NCBI GenBank assembly: GCA_002477625.1 | Contig: DLQQ01000011.1 | Location: 1-16,804 of the forward strand | DNA length: 16,804 bases | Source: Candidatus Arcticimaribacter sp. UBA7428 | GTDB lineage: Bacteria > Bacteroidota > Bacteroidia > Flavobacteriales > Flavobacteriaceae | Direction: 5' to 3' | In this document: positions 7,167-14,684 of the stretch, piece after piece | How positions within the stretch are numbered: position 1 is the first letter of the stretch | Layout: every line of letters starts with the position of its first letter | The notes under the pieces: generated by a model | Told to the model about the DNA's origin: nothing | Database searches by the model: none | The model's input: only the letters and a program-made list of their open reading frames with translations | Translations under genes and position numbers: made by a program

Positions 7167-7418
7167 TTTCCTATGCACTTGTTGGAAACAGGGAACCTAT
7201 ATACAGGAATTATTGGGACAGGAAAGTTTAAAAGTGGCAGAGATTTATATGCATATTAGAAAAAGCTCTTGCAAATATTATAAGGGTTTTCGTCTTATTT
7301 TGCATTTGACAAAGACAAGAAATGGGGTTTTGTTTTCTTTACTAATTCTAAAGCAGGAGACCAATTTGCTTTTAATCTTACATACAACCTGTTGTTATCC
7401 GGAACTATTGGAAAATAA
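7167..7418 (+). pseudogene. Remnant of a serine hydrolase (beta-lactamase-like) gene
   Basis: A single frame, interrupted by stops at 7257-7259, 7281-7283 and 7416-7418, reads IGTGKFKSGRDLYAY, stop, KKLLQIL, stop, GFSSYFAFDKDKKWGFVFFTNSKAG. The first piece resembles the GxGGxxSTxxDLxxF segment and the last the strand pair near the C-terminus (FDxxKxxGxVxxTN) of class C beta-lactamase-like serine hydrolases. The distance between them is far shorter than in an intact protein, so a large internal deletion is likely, and the SxxK part is missing altogether. The same frame remains open after the last stop into the membrane protein at 7500, so that gene may be the tail of the same ancestral protein. 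Recognition is by pattern only. Confidence 0.45.
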
Positions 7419-7499
7419 ATTGCTATTGGACTTGCTTTACTTTTTGCAACATTTCTATTAATTACAAACCTAATTCTTGTTCTTTTCAAAAAATCAACT

Positions 7500-7775
7500 A
7501 TGCATAAAATTAGAAAGATAAATTTGGGAATTGGATTAATAGCATTCTTTTGTTGTATATCGTCATTAATCTTAATGCTTACTAAATACTATGGAATTGT
7601 AAAATATTTATATTTATTAGCAATTTTAATTGTCTTGCTTTTAAGTTTTAAAACATTGAGGATGATTGTAAAACATTGGAGTGAAAATTACATCAAGAAG
7701 ATAGAATTAGTTTTACAAATAGCTCTTCTTTTGGGAGTTTTTGTTTCAGGAATTACAGTCGGAAATTTACAATAA
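7500..7775 (+). CDS. Small hydrophobic membrane protein, 91 aa
   Basis: Opens MHKIRKINLGIGLIAFFCCI; three predicted membrane helices at about 9-28, 33-52 and 69-86, with a basic loop between the second and third (KTLRMIVKHWSENYIKK). No family recognised. The same frame is open upstream to the TAA at 7416-7418 and that stretch also encodes a membrane helix (LALLFATFLLITNLILVLF). This suggests that the ATG at 7500 is internal to an older, longer frame and that this is the membrane tail of a decayed serine hydrolase. A free-standing small membrane protein is the alternative. No clear promoter of its own. Confidence 0.45.
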   Translation: MHKIRKINLGIGLIAFFCCISSLILMLTKYYGIVKYLYLLAILIVLLLSFKTLRMIVKHWSENYIKKIELVLQIALLLGVFVSGITVGNLQ

Positions 7776-7840
7776 ATAAATAGGCACAACAACGTGAATA
7801 GCTCATTGCTGATCAGCTGCTTAATCAAAGTTAAAGCATA

Positions 7841-7881
7841 TTTGGAAAGTCGTCATATTTTTAAATTTGACGATTTCCAAA
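7841..7881. repeat. Inverted repeat, 14 bp stem with one bulged base
   Basis: TTTGGAAAGTCGTCA (7841-7855) pairs with TGACGATTTCCAAA (7868-7881) except for one extra G (7849), around a 12-base AT loop. No U-run follows on either strand, so it is not a typical terminator. It could be an operator, a structured RNA or a remnant of a mobile sequence. Confidence 0.7.
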
Positions 7882-8088
7882 AAGTAAGATAAATAGTAAA
7901 ATTTAAAAATCTGGCTTGTGCCCAACCGAAAAATAATCGCTAATTTGCACCCAACGAGCCTTACACAAGATCGTTACCTCCATCCAACCCACTCCATCAA
8001 CCGCATTCTAACAGCAATTATTTTTCAAGACAATGCATTAACCCGGAATCTAGTCTGTGCAGGTCCAAAATGAAGGTATAAAAACGTT

Positions 8089-8142
8089 AAAAACTTAAAA
8101 AAGGGGTGTTCGACAGATTTTAAATTTTAAAACCAATAATAA
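8089..8142 (+). repeat. Copy 2 of the diverged direct repeat (relic of a trhO 3' end)
   Basis: Aligned codon by codon with the end of trhO it reads KNLKKGCSTDFKF, stop, NQ, stop, against KIFKKGRSAVLKFKNQQ, stop. Same spacing, same stop position, 38 of 54 bases identical by my count. AT-rich, so part of the match could be composition. Confidence 0.45.
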
Positions 8143-8166
8143 AAAGGAAGTCTTTCCTTTTTATTA
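8137..8166. promoter_or_regulatory. Perfect 13-bp hairpin upstream of the ricT-like gene
   Basis: TAATAAAAAGGAA (8137-8149) and TTCCTTTTTATTA (8154-8166) are perfect inverted copies around GTCT. The downstream arm contains T5, so it may be a weak bidirectional terminator that insulates the operon, or an operator, because it ends 8 bases before the putative -7 box. Confidence 0.55.
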
Positions 8167-8174
8167 ATTAACCG

Positions 8175-8182
8175 TATCTTTA
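8175..8182 (+). promoter_or_regulatory. Candidate -7 box of the ricT-gldH-PBP1A operon
   Basis: TATCTTTA matches TAnnTTTG in all but the last base and lies 27 bases before the ATG at 8210. No clear TTG at -33; that position falls in the T-rich arm of the hairpin. Confidence 0.35.
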
Positions 8183-8209
8183 CATTTCACGTTTTAACAA
8201 AATTCTCAT

Positions 8210-9367
8210 ATGAGTTGCGCTTCATGTTCTACATCTGACGGTTCCCCACGGGGCTGTAAAAGCAATGGTACTTGCGGAACGGATAGTTGCAACAAACTCA
8301 CGGTTTTCGATTGGTTGTCTAATATGCAATTGCCCAATGGACAAGAAGCATGCACTATTGTTGAGGTACGTTTTAAAAACAGCCGCAAAGCCTTTTATCG
8401 AAAAGGAAAAGACATCAGTTTGAGTATTGGAGACTTAGTTGCTACTGAAGCACAAAGTGGACACGACATCGGCCAGGTAACCCTAACAGGGGAGCTGGTT
8501 CGTTTTCAAATGAAAAAAAAGAATGTATCTGAAAAGAGCGAAGATGTTTTGAAGATCTACCGAAAAGCAAGTCAAAAAGACATCGACGTTTGGCAGGCAG
8601 CTCGTGACCGAGAAGAAACCATCCAGAAGCGGGCTCGCGAAATGGCCATCTACCTGCATTTAGAAATGAAAATTTCTGATGTTGAATTTCAAGGAGATGG
8701 GTCCAAAGCGACCTTTTATTATACAGCCGAGAAAAGAGTTGATTTCCGTCAGCTGATCAAAGACATGGCACAGGCATTCAGCATTCGGGTCGATATGCGT
8801 CAGATTGGCCTACGCCAAGAAGCCGCTCGTTTGGGTGGGATAGGTTCTTGCGGAAGAGAATTGTGTTGCTCTACCTGGCTCACAGACTTTAGATCGGTTT
8901 CTACCTCTGCGGCGCGTTACCAACAACTCTCGTTAAACCCCCAAAAACTCGCAGGTCAGTGTGGTAAGTTAAAGTGTTGCTTAAACTACGAACTCGATTC
9001 TTATCGCAATGCTCTGAAGAATTTTCCGAAAATGGAAACCAAATTACAAACCGAAAATGGCGTAGGTGTTTGCCAAAAAATAGACATCTTCAAAGGGCAT
9101 TTATGGTATGCTTACAGAGGAGAGTGGATGAATTGGCATTTGTTGACCACCGACCAAGCCAACGAAATAATCTCTCTGAATAAGGCAAAAAAACCAGTTT
9201 CTAGCCTTGAAGATTACGCCCACGAAGAAAAAGTAGAAGCTTCTGAAAAAGTTTTTGAAAATGTTGTAGGCCAGGATAGTTTGAATCGTTTTGATCGTCC
9301 AAAGCAAAAAAAGGGAAGAAAGAAGTCGCGCTCTAGAAAGAACAATAACCCAAAGAAAAATGCGTAG
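8210..9367 (+). CDS. ricT: PSP1-domain protein, RicT-like
   Basis: 385 residues. The PSP1 family includes RicT (YaaT) of Bacillus, part of an iron-sulfur-containing complex that promotes RNA maturation with RNase Y; the role in Bacteroidota is not established. Seen: a Cys-rich N-terminus (C3, C6, C16, C22, C27), the PSP1 core (about 45-265) with RFKNSRKAFYRKG and VEFQGDGSKATFYYTAEKRVDFR, and the two cysteine clusters SCGRELCC (C214, C219, C220) and CGKLKCC (C251, C256, C257), the family's iron-sulfur ligands. The extreme C-terminus (about 350-385) is lysine/arginine-rich and probably disordered, suited to RNA contact. The last 8 bases overlap the gldH start, so translation of the two is likely coupled. 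The N-terminal Cys-rich extension is longer than in Bacillus RicT. Confidence 0.9.
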   Translation: MSCASCSTSDGSPRGCKSNGTCGTDSCNKLTVFDWLSNMQLPNGQEACTIVEVRFKNSRKAFYRKGKDISLSIGDLVATEAQSGHDIGQVTLTGELVRFQMKKKNVSEKSEDVLKIYRKASQKDIDVWQAARDREETIQKRAREMAIYLHLEMKISDVEFQGDGSKATFYYTAEKRVDFRQLIKDMAQAFSIRVDMRQIGLRQEAARLGGIGSCGRELCCSTWLTDFRSVSTSAARYQQLSLNPQKLAGQCGKLKCCLNYELDSYRNALKNFPKMETKLQTENGVGVCQKIDIFKGHLWYAYRGEWMNWHLLTTDQANEIISLNKAKKPVSSLEDYAHEEKVEASEKVFENVVGQDSLNRFDRPKQKKGRKKSRSRKNNNPKKNA

Positions 9368-9839
9368 TGTAGCCTTTCTTCTGACTCTTTTTATTTTCGC
9401 TTCCTGCGATTCGAGTCTTGGTTTTAGAGCGTATCACGAACTTTCTAACGGTTGGTCCTCCGACGAAAACATTAGCTTCACTTCCGATCAAATTGTACAA
9501 ACTCCTTCGGATATCTACATCCACATCCGCAATACAAATACCTATCCCTATTCCAATTTGTTTTTAGTAGCCGAATTGAGAGATTCCATTCAAGTGCTTG
9601 CTCGCGACACCTTAGAATATGCCATGGCCGACCCACAGGGAAAGTGGCTGGGAGCAGGATTTTTAGATGTGAAAGAAAGTAAACTGTGGTGGAAAGCGGA
9701 CTGGAACCCGCCGCACAGCGGTCCTTATTTCATCGAATTTTCTCAGCGGGTACGCAATAATGGATCTGTTGAAGGCGTTTCATTCTTAGAAGGCATTATC
9801 AATGTGGGTGTCTCAATTGAACCTCAAATTCAACCCTAA
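9360..9839 (+). CDS. gldH: Gliding motility lipoprotein GldH
   Basis: 159 residues from ATG 9360, which overlaps the ricT stop. The signal peptide MRSVAFLLTLFIFASC ends in a lipobox with the acylated C16. The mature part (YHELSNGWSSDENISFTSD, then a beta-rich domain with NTYPYSNLFLVAELRDS and GKWLGAGFLD) is characteristic of GldH, a lipoprotein required for gliding in Flavobacterium johnsoniae. The frame is open 23 codons upstream (to 9291), but that part lies inside ricT and lacks a signal sequence, so the internal ATG is right. The stop TAA overlaps the ATG of the PBP1A gene (TAATG), suggesting translational coupling. Presence suggests a gliding or type IX secretion-competent lineage, although GldH is also found in non-gliders. 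Confidence 0.92.
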   Translation: MRSVAFLLTLFIFASCDSSLGFRAYHELSNGWSSDENISFTSDQIVQTPSDIYIHIRNTNTYPYSNLFLVAELRDSIQVLARDTLEYAMADPQGKWLGAGFLDVKESKLWWKADWNPPHSGPYFIEFSQRVRNNGSVEGVSFLEGIINVGVSIEPQIQP

Positions 9840-12181
9840 TGGCAACTAAAAAGAAAAAAGCAACCCAGAAGAAGAAAAAAGGAGGGAATTCTTTTAAAAC
9901 CGCACTGCGTTTTTTTTGGGCAATCTTTGCTTTAGGCATTTTATCTGTAATTACTTTATTTTCAAGTGTAGCATTAGGCCTGTTGGGTCAAATGCCAGAA
10001 TTACAGCAACTTGAAAATCCAAAAACAAACCTAGCTACGCAGATTTTATCCAACGATGGAGTCGTTTTGGGAAAATTTTATTTTAATGACAATCGGACTT
10101 CAATTGCTTTTGATGCACTTCCCAAAAACTTAGTAAATGCGCTTATTGCGACCGAAGATGAGCGTTTTTTCAGTCATTCGGGAATCGACCTGAAAGGGAC
10201 TCTTAGGGCTTTAGTTTATTTGGGTAAAAAAGGAGGAGCAAGCACCATCAGCCAACAACTGGCGCGACAACTGTTTGTTGGAGTTCGTTCTCGAAATAAA
10301 TTGGAGGCCGTTCTTCAGAAATTTAAAGAATGGGTACTGGCTGTGCAATTGGAACGCCGCTATACCAAGAAAGAAATCATAGCCATGTATTTGAACATTT
10401 ATGATTTTGGATACAGTGCCGATGGTATTCAGTCGGCTGCAAAAATTTACTTCAACACCACCCCCAAGGCTTTGCGGATTGAACAATCGGCAACCTTAGT
10501 AGGAATGCTCAAAAACTCATCCTTATTCAATCCATTACGCCGCCCAGAACGTGTAGAGCAAAGAAGAAATGTAGTGCTTAATCAAATGAACCGCAACGGC
10601 TTTATTTCAGAAGTTGAGCTCGACTCCCTCAAGCAAATCCCCCTAACAATCGATTATACTCCCGATTCTCACCGAGAAGGGTTAGCAACTTATTTTAGAG
10701 CATACTTACAGCAGTTCATGCGAAAATGGACTAAGAATAATCCGAAACCTGATGGGACAAAGTATGATATCTTTCGGGATGGCTTACGAATATTTACAAC
10801 CCTAGATTCTCGTTTACAAGAAATAGGAGAAAAGGCGGTCAATGCACATATGGCGAATTTGCAAGAAGAATTCTTTCTACAGAATACCCCAGAAGCAAAC
10901 CCTACAGCTCCTTTTTTAGATCTTCGGGAAGGGGAAATCGACACGCTTTTACAAAACAAAGCAAGTCGATCGGAGCGCTGGCGGAAAATGCGCGCTTCTG
11001 GAAAAGATGAAGATGCAATTTGGGCTTCGTTTCAAAAGCCCGTTGAAATGGAAGTTTTTAGCTGGAAAGGCGATCGCGACACCCTTATGAGTCCATTGGA
11101 TTCAATTCGATATTACAAACACTTTTTACGCGCCTCGATGATGTCGATGAACCCACTAACAGGCCATGTAAAGGCTTGGGTAGGAGGATTCAATTATAAG
11201 CACTTTCAATACGATCAGGTTTATCAAGGCAGACGACAAATCGGATCAACCTTCAAGCCGTTTCTGTACGCCACTGCAATCGATCAGCTGCGTTTATCGC
11301 CCTGTGATATTTTACCCGATGCTTTGTTTTGTATCGAACCGATGAAACACGGTAATGTTGACGCCTGGTGTCCAAAGAACTCTGGAGATAAGTACGGGCA
11401 AATGCGTACCCTAAAAAATGCATTAGCCAATTCTGTAAACACCGTTAGTGCTCGTCTGATGGATCGGGTAGGTCCCAGACCGGTAATCAATTTGGCTCGA
11501 AAAATGGGAATTACCTCTTATTTACCTGCTGTTCCTTCGATTGCTTTAGGGACTCCAGACATCAGCTTGCTTGAAATGGTTGGGGCTTACAGCACTTTTG
11601 CTAATAAAGGGATTTATGTAAAACCCATTATGATTTCTCGAATTGAAGATAAAAACGGAACCGTACTTTTCGAAGTTGTACCAGAAACTAAAGATGTATT
11701 GAGTCAAGAATCGGCCTATGTAACTATTGATCTACTCAAAGGAGTCACTGAAGCTGGATCAGGAATTCGTCTGCGTCATCAAGGAGCAGACGAAAATAAT
11801 TATGCTTACAAAAACGTAGTAACGGGTTATCCTTATCAATTTGAAAATCCCATTGCTGGAAAAACAGGGACCACTCAAAACCAAAGCGACGGTTGGTTTA
11901 TGGGTATGGTACCCAATTTAGTAACGGGCGTTTGGGTTGGAGGAGAAGACCGAGCGGTACATTTTGAAGACATTGCCTTTGGGCAGGGTGCAACCATGGC
12001 ATTGCCGATATGGGCAATGTACATGCGCGATGCCTATGCCATACCCGAACTAGGAATTTCAATGGAAGACTTTGAGCCACCTGAAGTGCTGAGCATCCCA
12101 ATCGATTGTCAACAAGGAGCTGTACTGGACGACCTTCATCAGGAGGCTAAAAAAGACGATCTAGAAGGTCTTGGATTTTAA
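9839..12181 (+). CDS. Class A penicillin-binding protein (PBP1A family)
   Basis: 780 residues; bifunctional enzyme that polymerises glycan strands and cross-links peptides of peptidoglycan. Order: a lysine-rich cytoplasmic tail (1-20), one membrane helix (about 25-49), the GT51 glycosyltransferase with catalytic E106 in TEDERFF and the GGASTISQQLARQ motif (132-144), then the transpeptidase with SxxK STFK (S470, K473), SxN SVN (532-534) and KTGT (675-678). All catalytic motifs are intact. Family length is typical. It overlaps gldH by one base and its last four bases overlap the end of convergent queD. Grouping with a gliding lipoprotein gene points to a joint envelope operon. Confidence 0.95.
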   Translation: MATKKKKATQKKKKGGNSFKTALRFFWAIFALGILSVITLFSSVALGLLGQMPELQQLENPKTNLATQILSNDGVVLGKFYFNDNRTSIAFDALPKNLVNALIATEDERFFSHSGIDLKGTLRALVYLGKKGGASTISQQLARQLFVGVRSRNKLEAVLQKFKEWVLAVQLERRYTKKEIIAMYLNIYDFGYSADGIQSAAKIYFNTTPKALRIEQSATLVGMLKNSSLFNPLRRPERVEQRRNVVLNQMNRNGFISEVELDSLKQIPLTIDYTPDSHREGLATYFRAYLQQFMRKWTKNNPKPDGTKYDIFRDGLRIFTTLDSRLQEIGEKAVNAHMANLQEEFFLQNTPEANPTAPFLDLREGEIDTLLQNKASRSERWRKMRASGKDEDAIWASFQKPVEMEVFSWKGDRDTLMSPLDSIRYYKHFLRASMMSMNPLTGHVKAWVGGFNYKHFQYDQVYQGRRQIGSTFKPFLYATAIDQLRLSPCDILPDALFCIEPMKHGNVDAWCPKNSGDKYGQMRTLKNALANSVNTVSARLMDRVGPRPVINLARKMGITSYLPAVPSIALGTPDISLLEMVGAYSTFANKGIYVKPIMISRIEDKNGTVLFEVVPETKDVLSQESAYVTIDLLKGVTEAGSGIRLRHQGADENNYAYKNVVTGYPYQFENPIAGKTGTTQNQSDGWFMGMVPNLVTGVWVGGEDRAVHFEDIAFGQGATMALPIWAMYMRDAYAIPELGISMEDFEPPEVLSIPIDCQQGAVLDDLHQEAKKDDLEGLGF

Positions 12182-12633
12182 AGATTATCCGCAGCATGCC
12201 ATTCGGCAAAAGAAGTCTCCGTTTCTCTTAGTGTCAATGCAAATAAGGAAATCCCTTGAGGTAAGCGGGTCTTGATTTTGTTTGCAAAATCCAACACCAT
12301 CATTTCACTCGTAGGTTGATAGGTAACTTTGAGCACCTTATGTCCTCTAGACTCCATTTCTTCTGCTAATTCTTTGTGAGGAGAATTAACATTCAAGACC
12401 GTTGCATGATCAAAGGGGGAAACAATTTCTTCTTTTACAATTTTCTTTAAATCACTAAAATCAATCACCATCCCGTTTTTGGTATGAGTAGGATCTTGGA
12501 TCGGCGATCCAATAACCGTTACGGCTAATTTATAGCTGTGGCCGTGAACATTCTTACACAAACCATCGTATCCGTATAAGGCATGACCCGTTTCGAAATG
12601 GAACTCTTTGGTGATTCTTATTTTATGTGCCAT
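12178..12633 (-). CDS. queD: 6-carboxytetrahydropterin synthase QueD / PTPS family
   Basis: 151 residues; converts dihydroneopterin triphosphate to 6-carboxytetrahydropterin, the second step toward queuosine. Zinc ligands are H17 (in FETGHAL), H30 and H32 (CKNVHGH), and the catalytic cysteine is C26. The DH pair D75-H76, PTSEM with E110 (family PTxEN), and RETETSFAEW with E137 complete the active site. The usual PTPS ambiguity remains: tetrahydrobiopterin-pathway PTPS and QueD differ subtly, and CxxxHGH favours QueD. No other queuosine genes are in the window. It converges on the PBP1A gene with a 4-base overlap of stop codons and no terminator between, so antisense transcription is likely. 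Confidence 0.9.
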   Translation of the reverse strand: MAHKIRITKEFHFETGHALYGYDGLCKNVHGHSYKLAVTVIGSPIQDPTHTKNGMVIDFSDLKKIVKEEIVSPFDHATVLNVNSPHKELAEEMESRGHKVLKVTYQPTSEMMVLDFANKIKTRLPQGISLFALTLRETETSFAEWHAADNL

Positions 12634-12828
12634 AATTTAGGTGTGCGCTAGTTTTAACTTTCAATTTGATACCTGCAAGTTCTGTATTTTTTCTGAATTG
12701 AGTTCTACTCGAATACAATCTTTAGGAAGCGATCTATACAACGACCTAAAAATGCAGAAAACATATCCTTTTCGAATATCCGAACAAAAAAAACAGATAG
12801 AATTTACTTTTAGTCAATGCTTTACTAT

Positions 12829-12836
12829 TACTTTTG
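12829..12836 (+). promoter_or_regulatory. Candidate -7 box of the universal stress protein gene
   Basis: TACTTTTG, exact TAnnTTTG, 29 bases before the ATG at 12866. The -33 region is T-rich (CTTTTAG) without a true TTG. Confidence 0.45.
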
Positions 12837-12865
12837 TGTTAGAATTATTCATGACATCCTACACT

Positions 12866-13657
12866 ATGAAAAACATCCTTGTCCCAATAGGGATTTCGCC
12901 AAATGGAAAGAACACTTTAACCTATGCAATTGCTTTAGCCAAAGACCTCAAGGCCTCTATCTTTGTAATTGACTCTCATAAAGTTACCCCGACATCTGTT
13001 CACATATCCTCTGCCAAAGAAGCGATTCATACTCAAAATTTTAATCGAATAAAGGAAATGGTTCATTCGGTCCAAGACGAGGCTGTCGACATCAAAATGG
13101 TAAACTACGAAGGAGATTTGGTATCTGGAATTGAATCTTTAGACAAGGAAATTGGGCTGGACTTAATCGTTGTTGGGCCAAAAAGTAATGACAGTAGCGA
13201 CAAACTCTTTTTGGGAAAAATTTCTGGGAAGATTACAAAAAAAACATCAATTCCGGTCTTATTGGTTCCAATTGGAGCCACTTTCACTACTCCTAAACTT
13301 GCTTTATTTGCCTTTAAAAAAGGAAACATCAGCGGTGAACGCTCTTTAGCTCCTTTAAAAGCCATCATAAAAAAATTCAACACTAAAGTAAACCTCCTGT
13401 TGGTTAAAACCCCGGGTCATGAAGCCGCACGCTTAGAAATTGACCATGAGATTGTAGAATTTTCTGAAGGCCTAATCTCTTCTGAAAATGCAACGGTATA
13501 TCAAGGTGTTTTGGAGCATTTCCAAAGCATTAAACCCAACATGCTTGTTGTGTTTGCGCGTAAACGTGGGTTTTTCGAAAAGTTGATGGAGTCCGATAGG
13601 GTATACAAGAAAGATTTTTTCACCAAAATTCCACTGCTGGTTCTTAAAAACCGATAA
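12866..13657 (+). CDS. Tandem universal stress protein (UspA family)
   Basis: 263 residues with two Usp domains. Domain 1 (1-137) starts MKNILVPIGISPNGKNTLTY and has the alpha/beta nucleotide-binding arrangement, including LIVVGPKSNDSSDKLFLGKI (about 100-119), close to the G-2X-G-9X-G(S/T) ATP loop but with the second glycine of the consensus replaced, and ending IPVLLVP. Domain 2 (about 143-263) begins KLALFAF, is more diverged and ends KIPLLVLKNR, with no clear ATP loop. Cytoplasmic stress proteins of this kind act in growth arrest, redox or metabolic stress; the target is unknown. The frame is open to a GTG at 12641, but that extension is non-homologous and would cover the putative promoter, so ATG 12866 is chosen. 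Confidence 0.85.
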   Translation: MKNILVPIGISPNGKNTLTYAIALAKDLKASIFVIDSHKVTPTSVHISSAKEAIHTQNFNRIKEMVHSVQDEAVDIKMVNYEGDLVSGIESLDKEIGLDLIVVGPKSNDSSDKLFLGKISGKITKKTSIPVLLVPIGATFTTPKLALFAFKKGNISGERSLAPLKAIIKKFNTKVNLLLVKTPGHEAARLEIDHEIVEFSEGLISSENATVYQGVLEHFQSIKPNMLVVFARKRGFFEKLMESDRVYKKDFFTKIPLLVLKNR

Positions 13658-13688
13658 GAATACCCATTCAAATGAGTACCTTAGCCCC

Positions 13689-14624
13689 TTGACAAATAAG
13701 ATTTTTATTTTCGGTCACTTATGGATGGTTATTGCTTTGATAACCTCCAAACCTCTTGCTGCACAAGAATACTTCAGTTTGAATATTGACAACGATCTTT
13801 ATTTTATGATGGATCACTACTATTCTAGTGGGATCTTTTTGCAATATGGGAAACAGCTTCGAGCTTCAGATTCTATAAACAACACTGGACCAAAAAAATA
13901 TTTGCTGTGGGAGTTGGGTCAAGAGATTTATACACCTAGCCTACGGTATACCTCTAATACAGCAGTATATGATTATCCGTATGGCGGTTGGACTTCCCTC
14001 AAACTTACTTTTCAGAGAGAAATTTCTGAACGGAAACAAAAACAATGGGGAATACAGTTGGGGGTAACTGGTGATGCTTCTGGAGCTCAACGGATGCAGA
14101 ATACCTATCATCGTTTAATTCTGAACTTACCCGAACTTCCTTGGACCGATGAGGTGCCTCAAGCGCTCCATTTGAATGTTTTTGCAGATTCCTATAAACG
14201 TTGGAATTTGAACCAACAGCTTGCGATTCAATCCCATATTTTTGGAACTATAGGGACTCAAAAGATTTCGGGCGGAGCAGCACTCGGCCTTGTTTTGGGA
14301 AAGCAAACGGTTCTTTCTAAAGGAGGCAATGTATTGATCGATCAAGAACAAGGAGACGGTCTTTATTTTGGCGTTCGCTTGCAATATATCGCTCATGACT
14401 ATATGCTGTCCGGAAGTTTATTCAACGACAATGCACCTTTTACACTCCCAATAAATCCCATCAGATCCATGATCGAAGTCGGTTATGCAATCCGTAAAAA
14501 CGACTGGCGCTTTGCTTTTACCTACTTCAATAGGAGTCCCGACAATAAGGTACAGCCCCAAGAAGGGCATCACTACCTCAACATAACTTTGACCCGTTTT
14601 TTTGACCGAAAAACTACCAAATAA
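13689..14624 (+). CDS. LpxR-like outer-membrane lipid A deacylase (DUF2219 family)
   Basis: 311 residues. LpxR is a 12-stranded outer-membrane barrel that removes the 3'-acyloxyacyl chain of lipid A. Seen: signal peptide ending about PLAAQ, then the family opening SLNIDNDLYFMMDHYYSSG with N35-D36 (position 9-10 of the mature chain, matching the catalytic N and D of LpxR), DYPYGGW (95-101, family DRPYAGW), and LGVTGDASGAQRMQNTYHRL with H141 in the place of the catalytic histidine. It ends in an aromatic strand YLNITLTRFF typical of barrel insertion. The start is a TTG (13689); the only in-frame ATG, at 13725, would leave a very short signal peptide. It follows the stress protein gene by 31 bases. 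Identity by motif; activity untested. Confidence 0.8.
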   Translation: MTNKIFIFGHLWMVIALITSKPLAAQEYFSLNIDNDLYFMMDHYYSSGIFLQYGKQLRASDSINNTGPKKYLLWELGQEIYTPSLRYTSNTAVYDYPYGGWTSLKLTFQREISERKQKQWGIQLGVTGDASGAQRMQNTYHRLILNLPELPWTDEVPQALHLNVFADSYKRWNLNQQLAIQSHIFGTIGTQKISGGAALGLVLGKQTVLSKGGNVLIDQEQGDGLYFGVRLQYIAHDYMLSGSLFNDNAPFTLPINPIRSMIEVGYAIRKNDWRFAFTYFNRSPDNKVQPQEGHHYLNITLTRFFDRKTTK

Positions 14625-14684
14625 GCGTTAATGTTTTTTGAGTTTAGGGAAGAATGGTTAGTTTTAAGCTATAAATCTTTTGAT

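Larger units (their letters stand above)
7776..8209. other. 434-base intergenic region upstream of the ricT-like gene
   Basis: No convincing coding frame on either strand. It holds an inverted repeat (7841-7881), the diverged copy of the trhO end (8089-8142), a 13-bp hairpin (8137-8166) and a possible -7 box (8175-8182), described separately. The section 7920-8060 is relatively C-rich (CCCAACC, CACCCAACG, CCATCCAACCC) and I cannot assign it. Confidence 0.6.

Noticed and set aside
7213..7461. 82-codon plus-strand frame with a TTG start
   Set aside because: Runs across the hydrolase remnant in another frame; composition is leucine-rich noise and the neighbouring frame shows better family-like patterns.
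7841..7881. Integron attC site
   Set aside because: Long bulged hairpin as in attC, but no GTTRRRY / RYYYAAC core pair flanks it and no integrase or cassette array is present.
9291..9359. Upstream extension of gldH
   Set aside because: Lies within ricT in another frame and would bury the lipoprotein signal peptide.
12641..12865. 75-codon upstream extension of the stress protein from a GTG
   Set aside because: Not Usp-like, and contains a good -7 promoter box; the domain starts exactly at the internal ATG.
13662..13681. Terminator between the stress protein and LpxR-like genes
   Set aside because: TACCCATT/AATGAGTA is a short, mismatched stem without a U-run; read-through is more likely.
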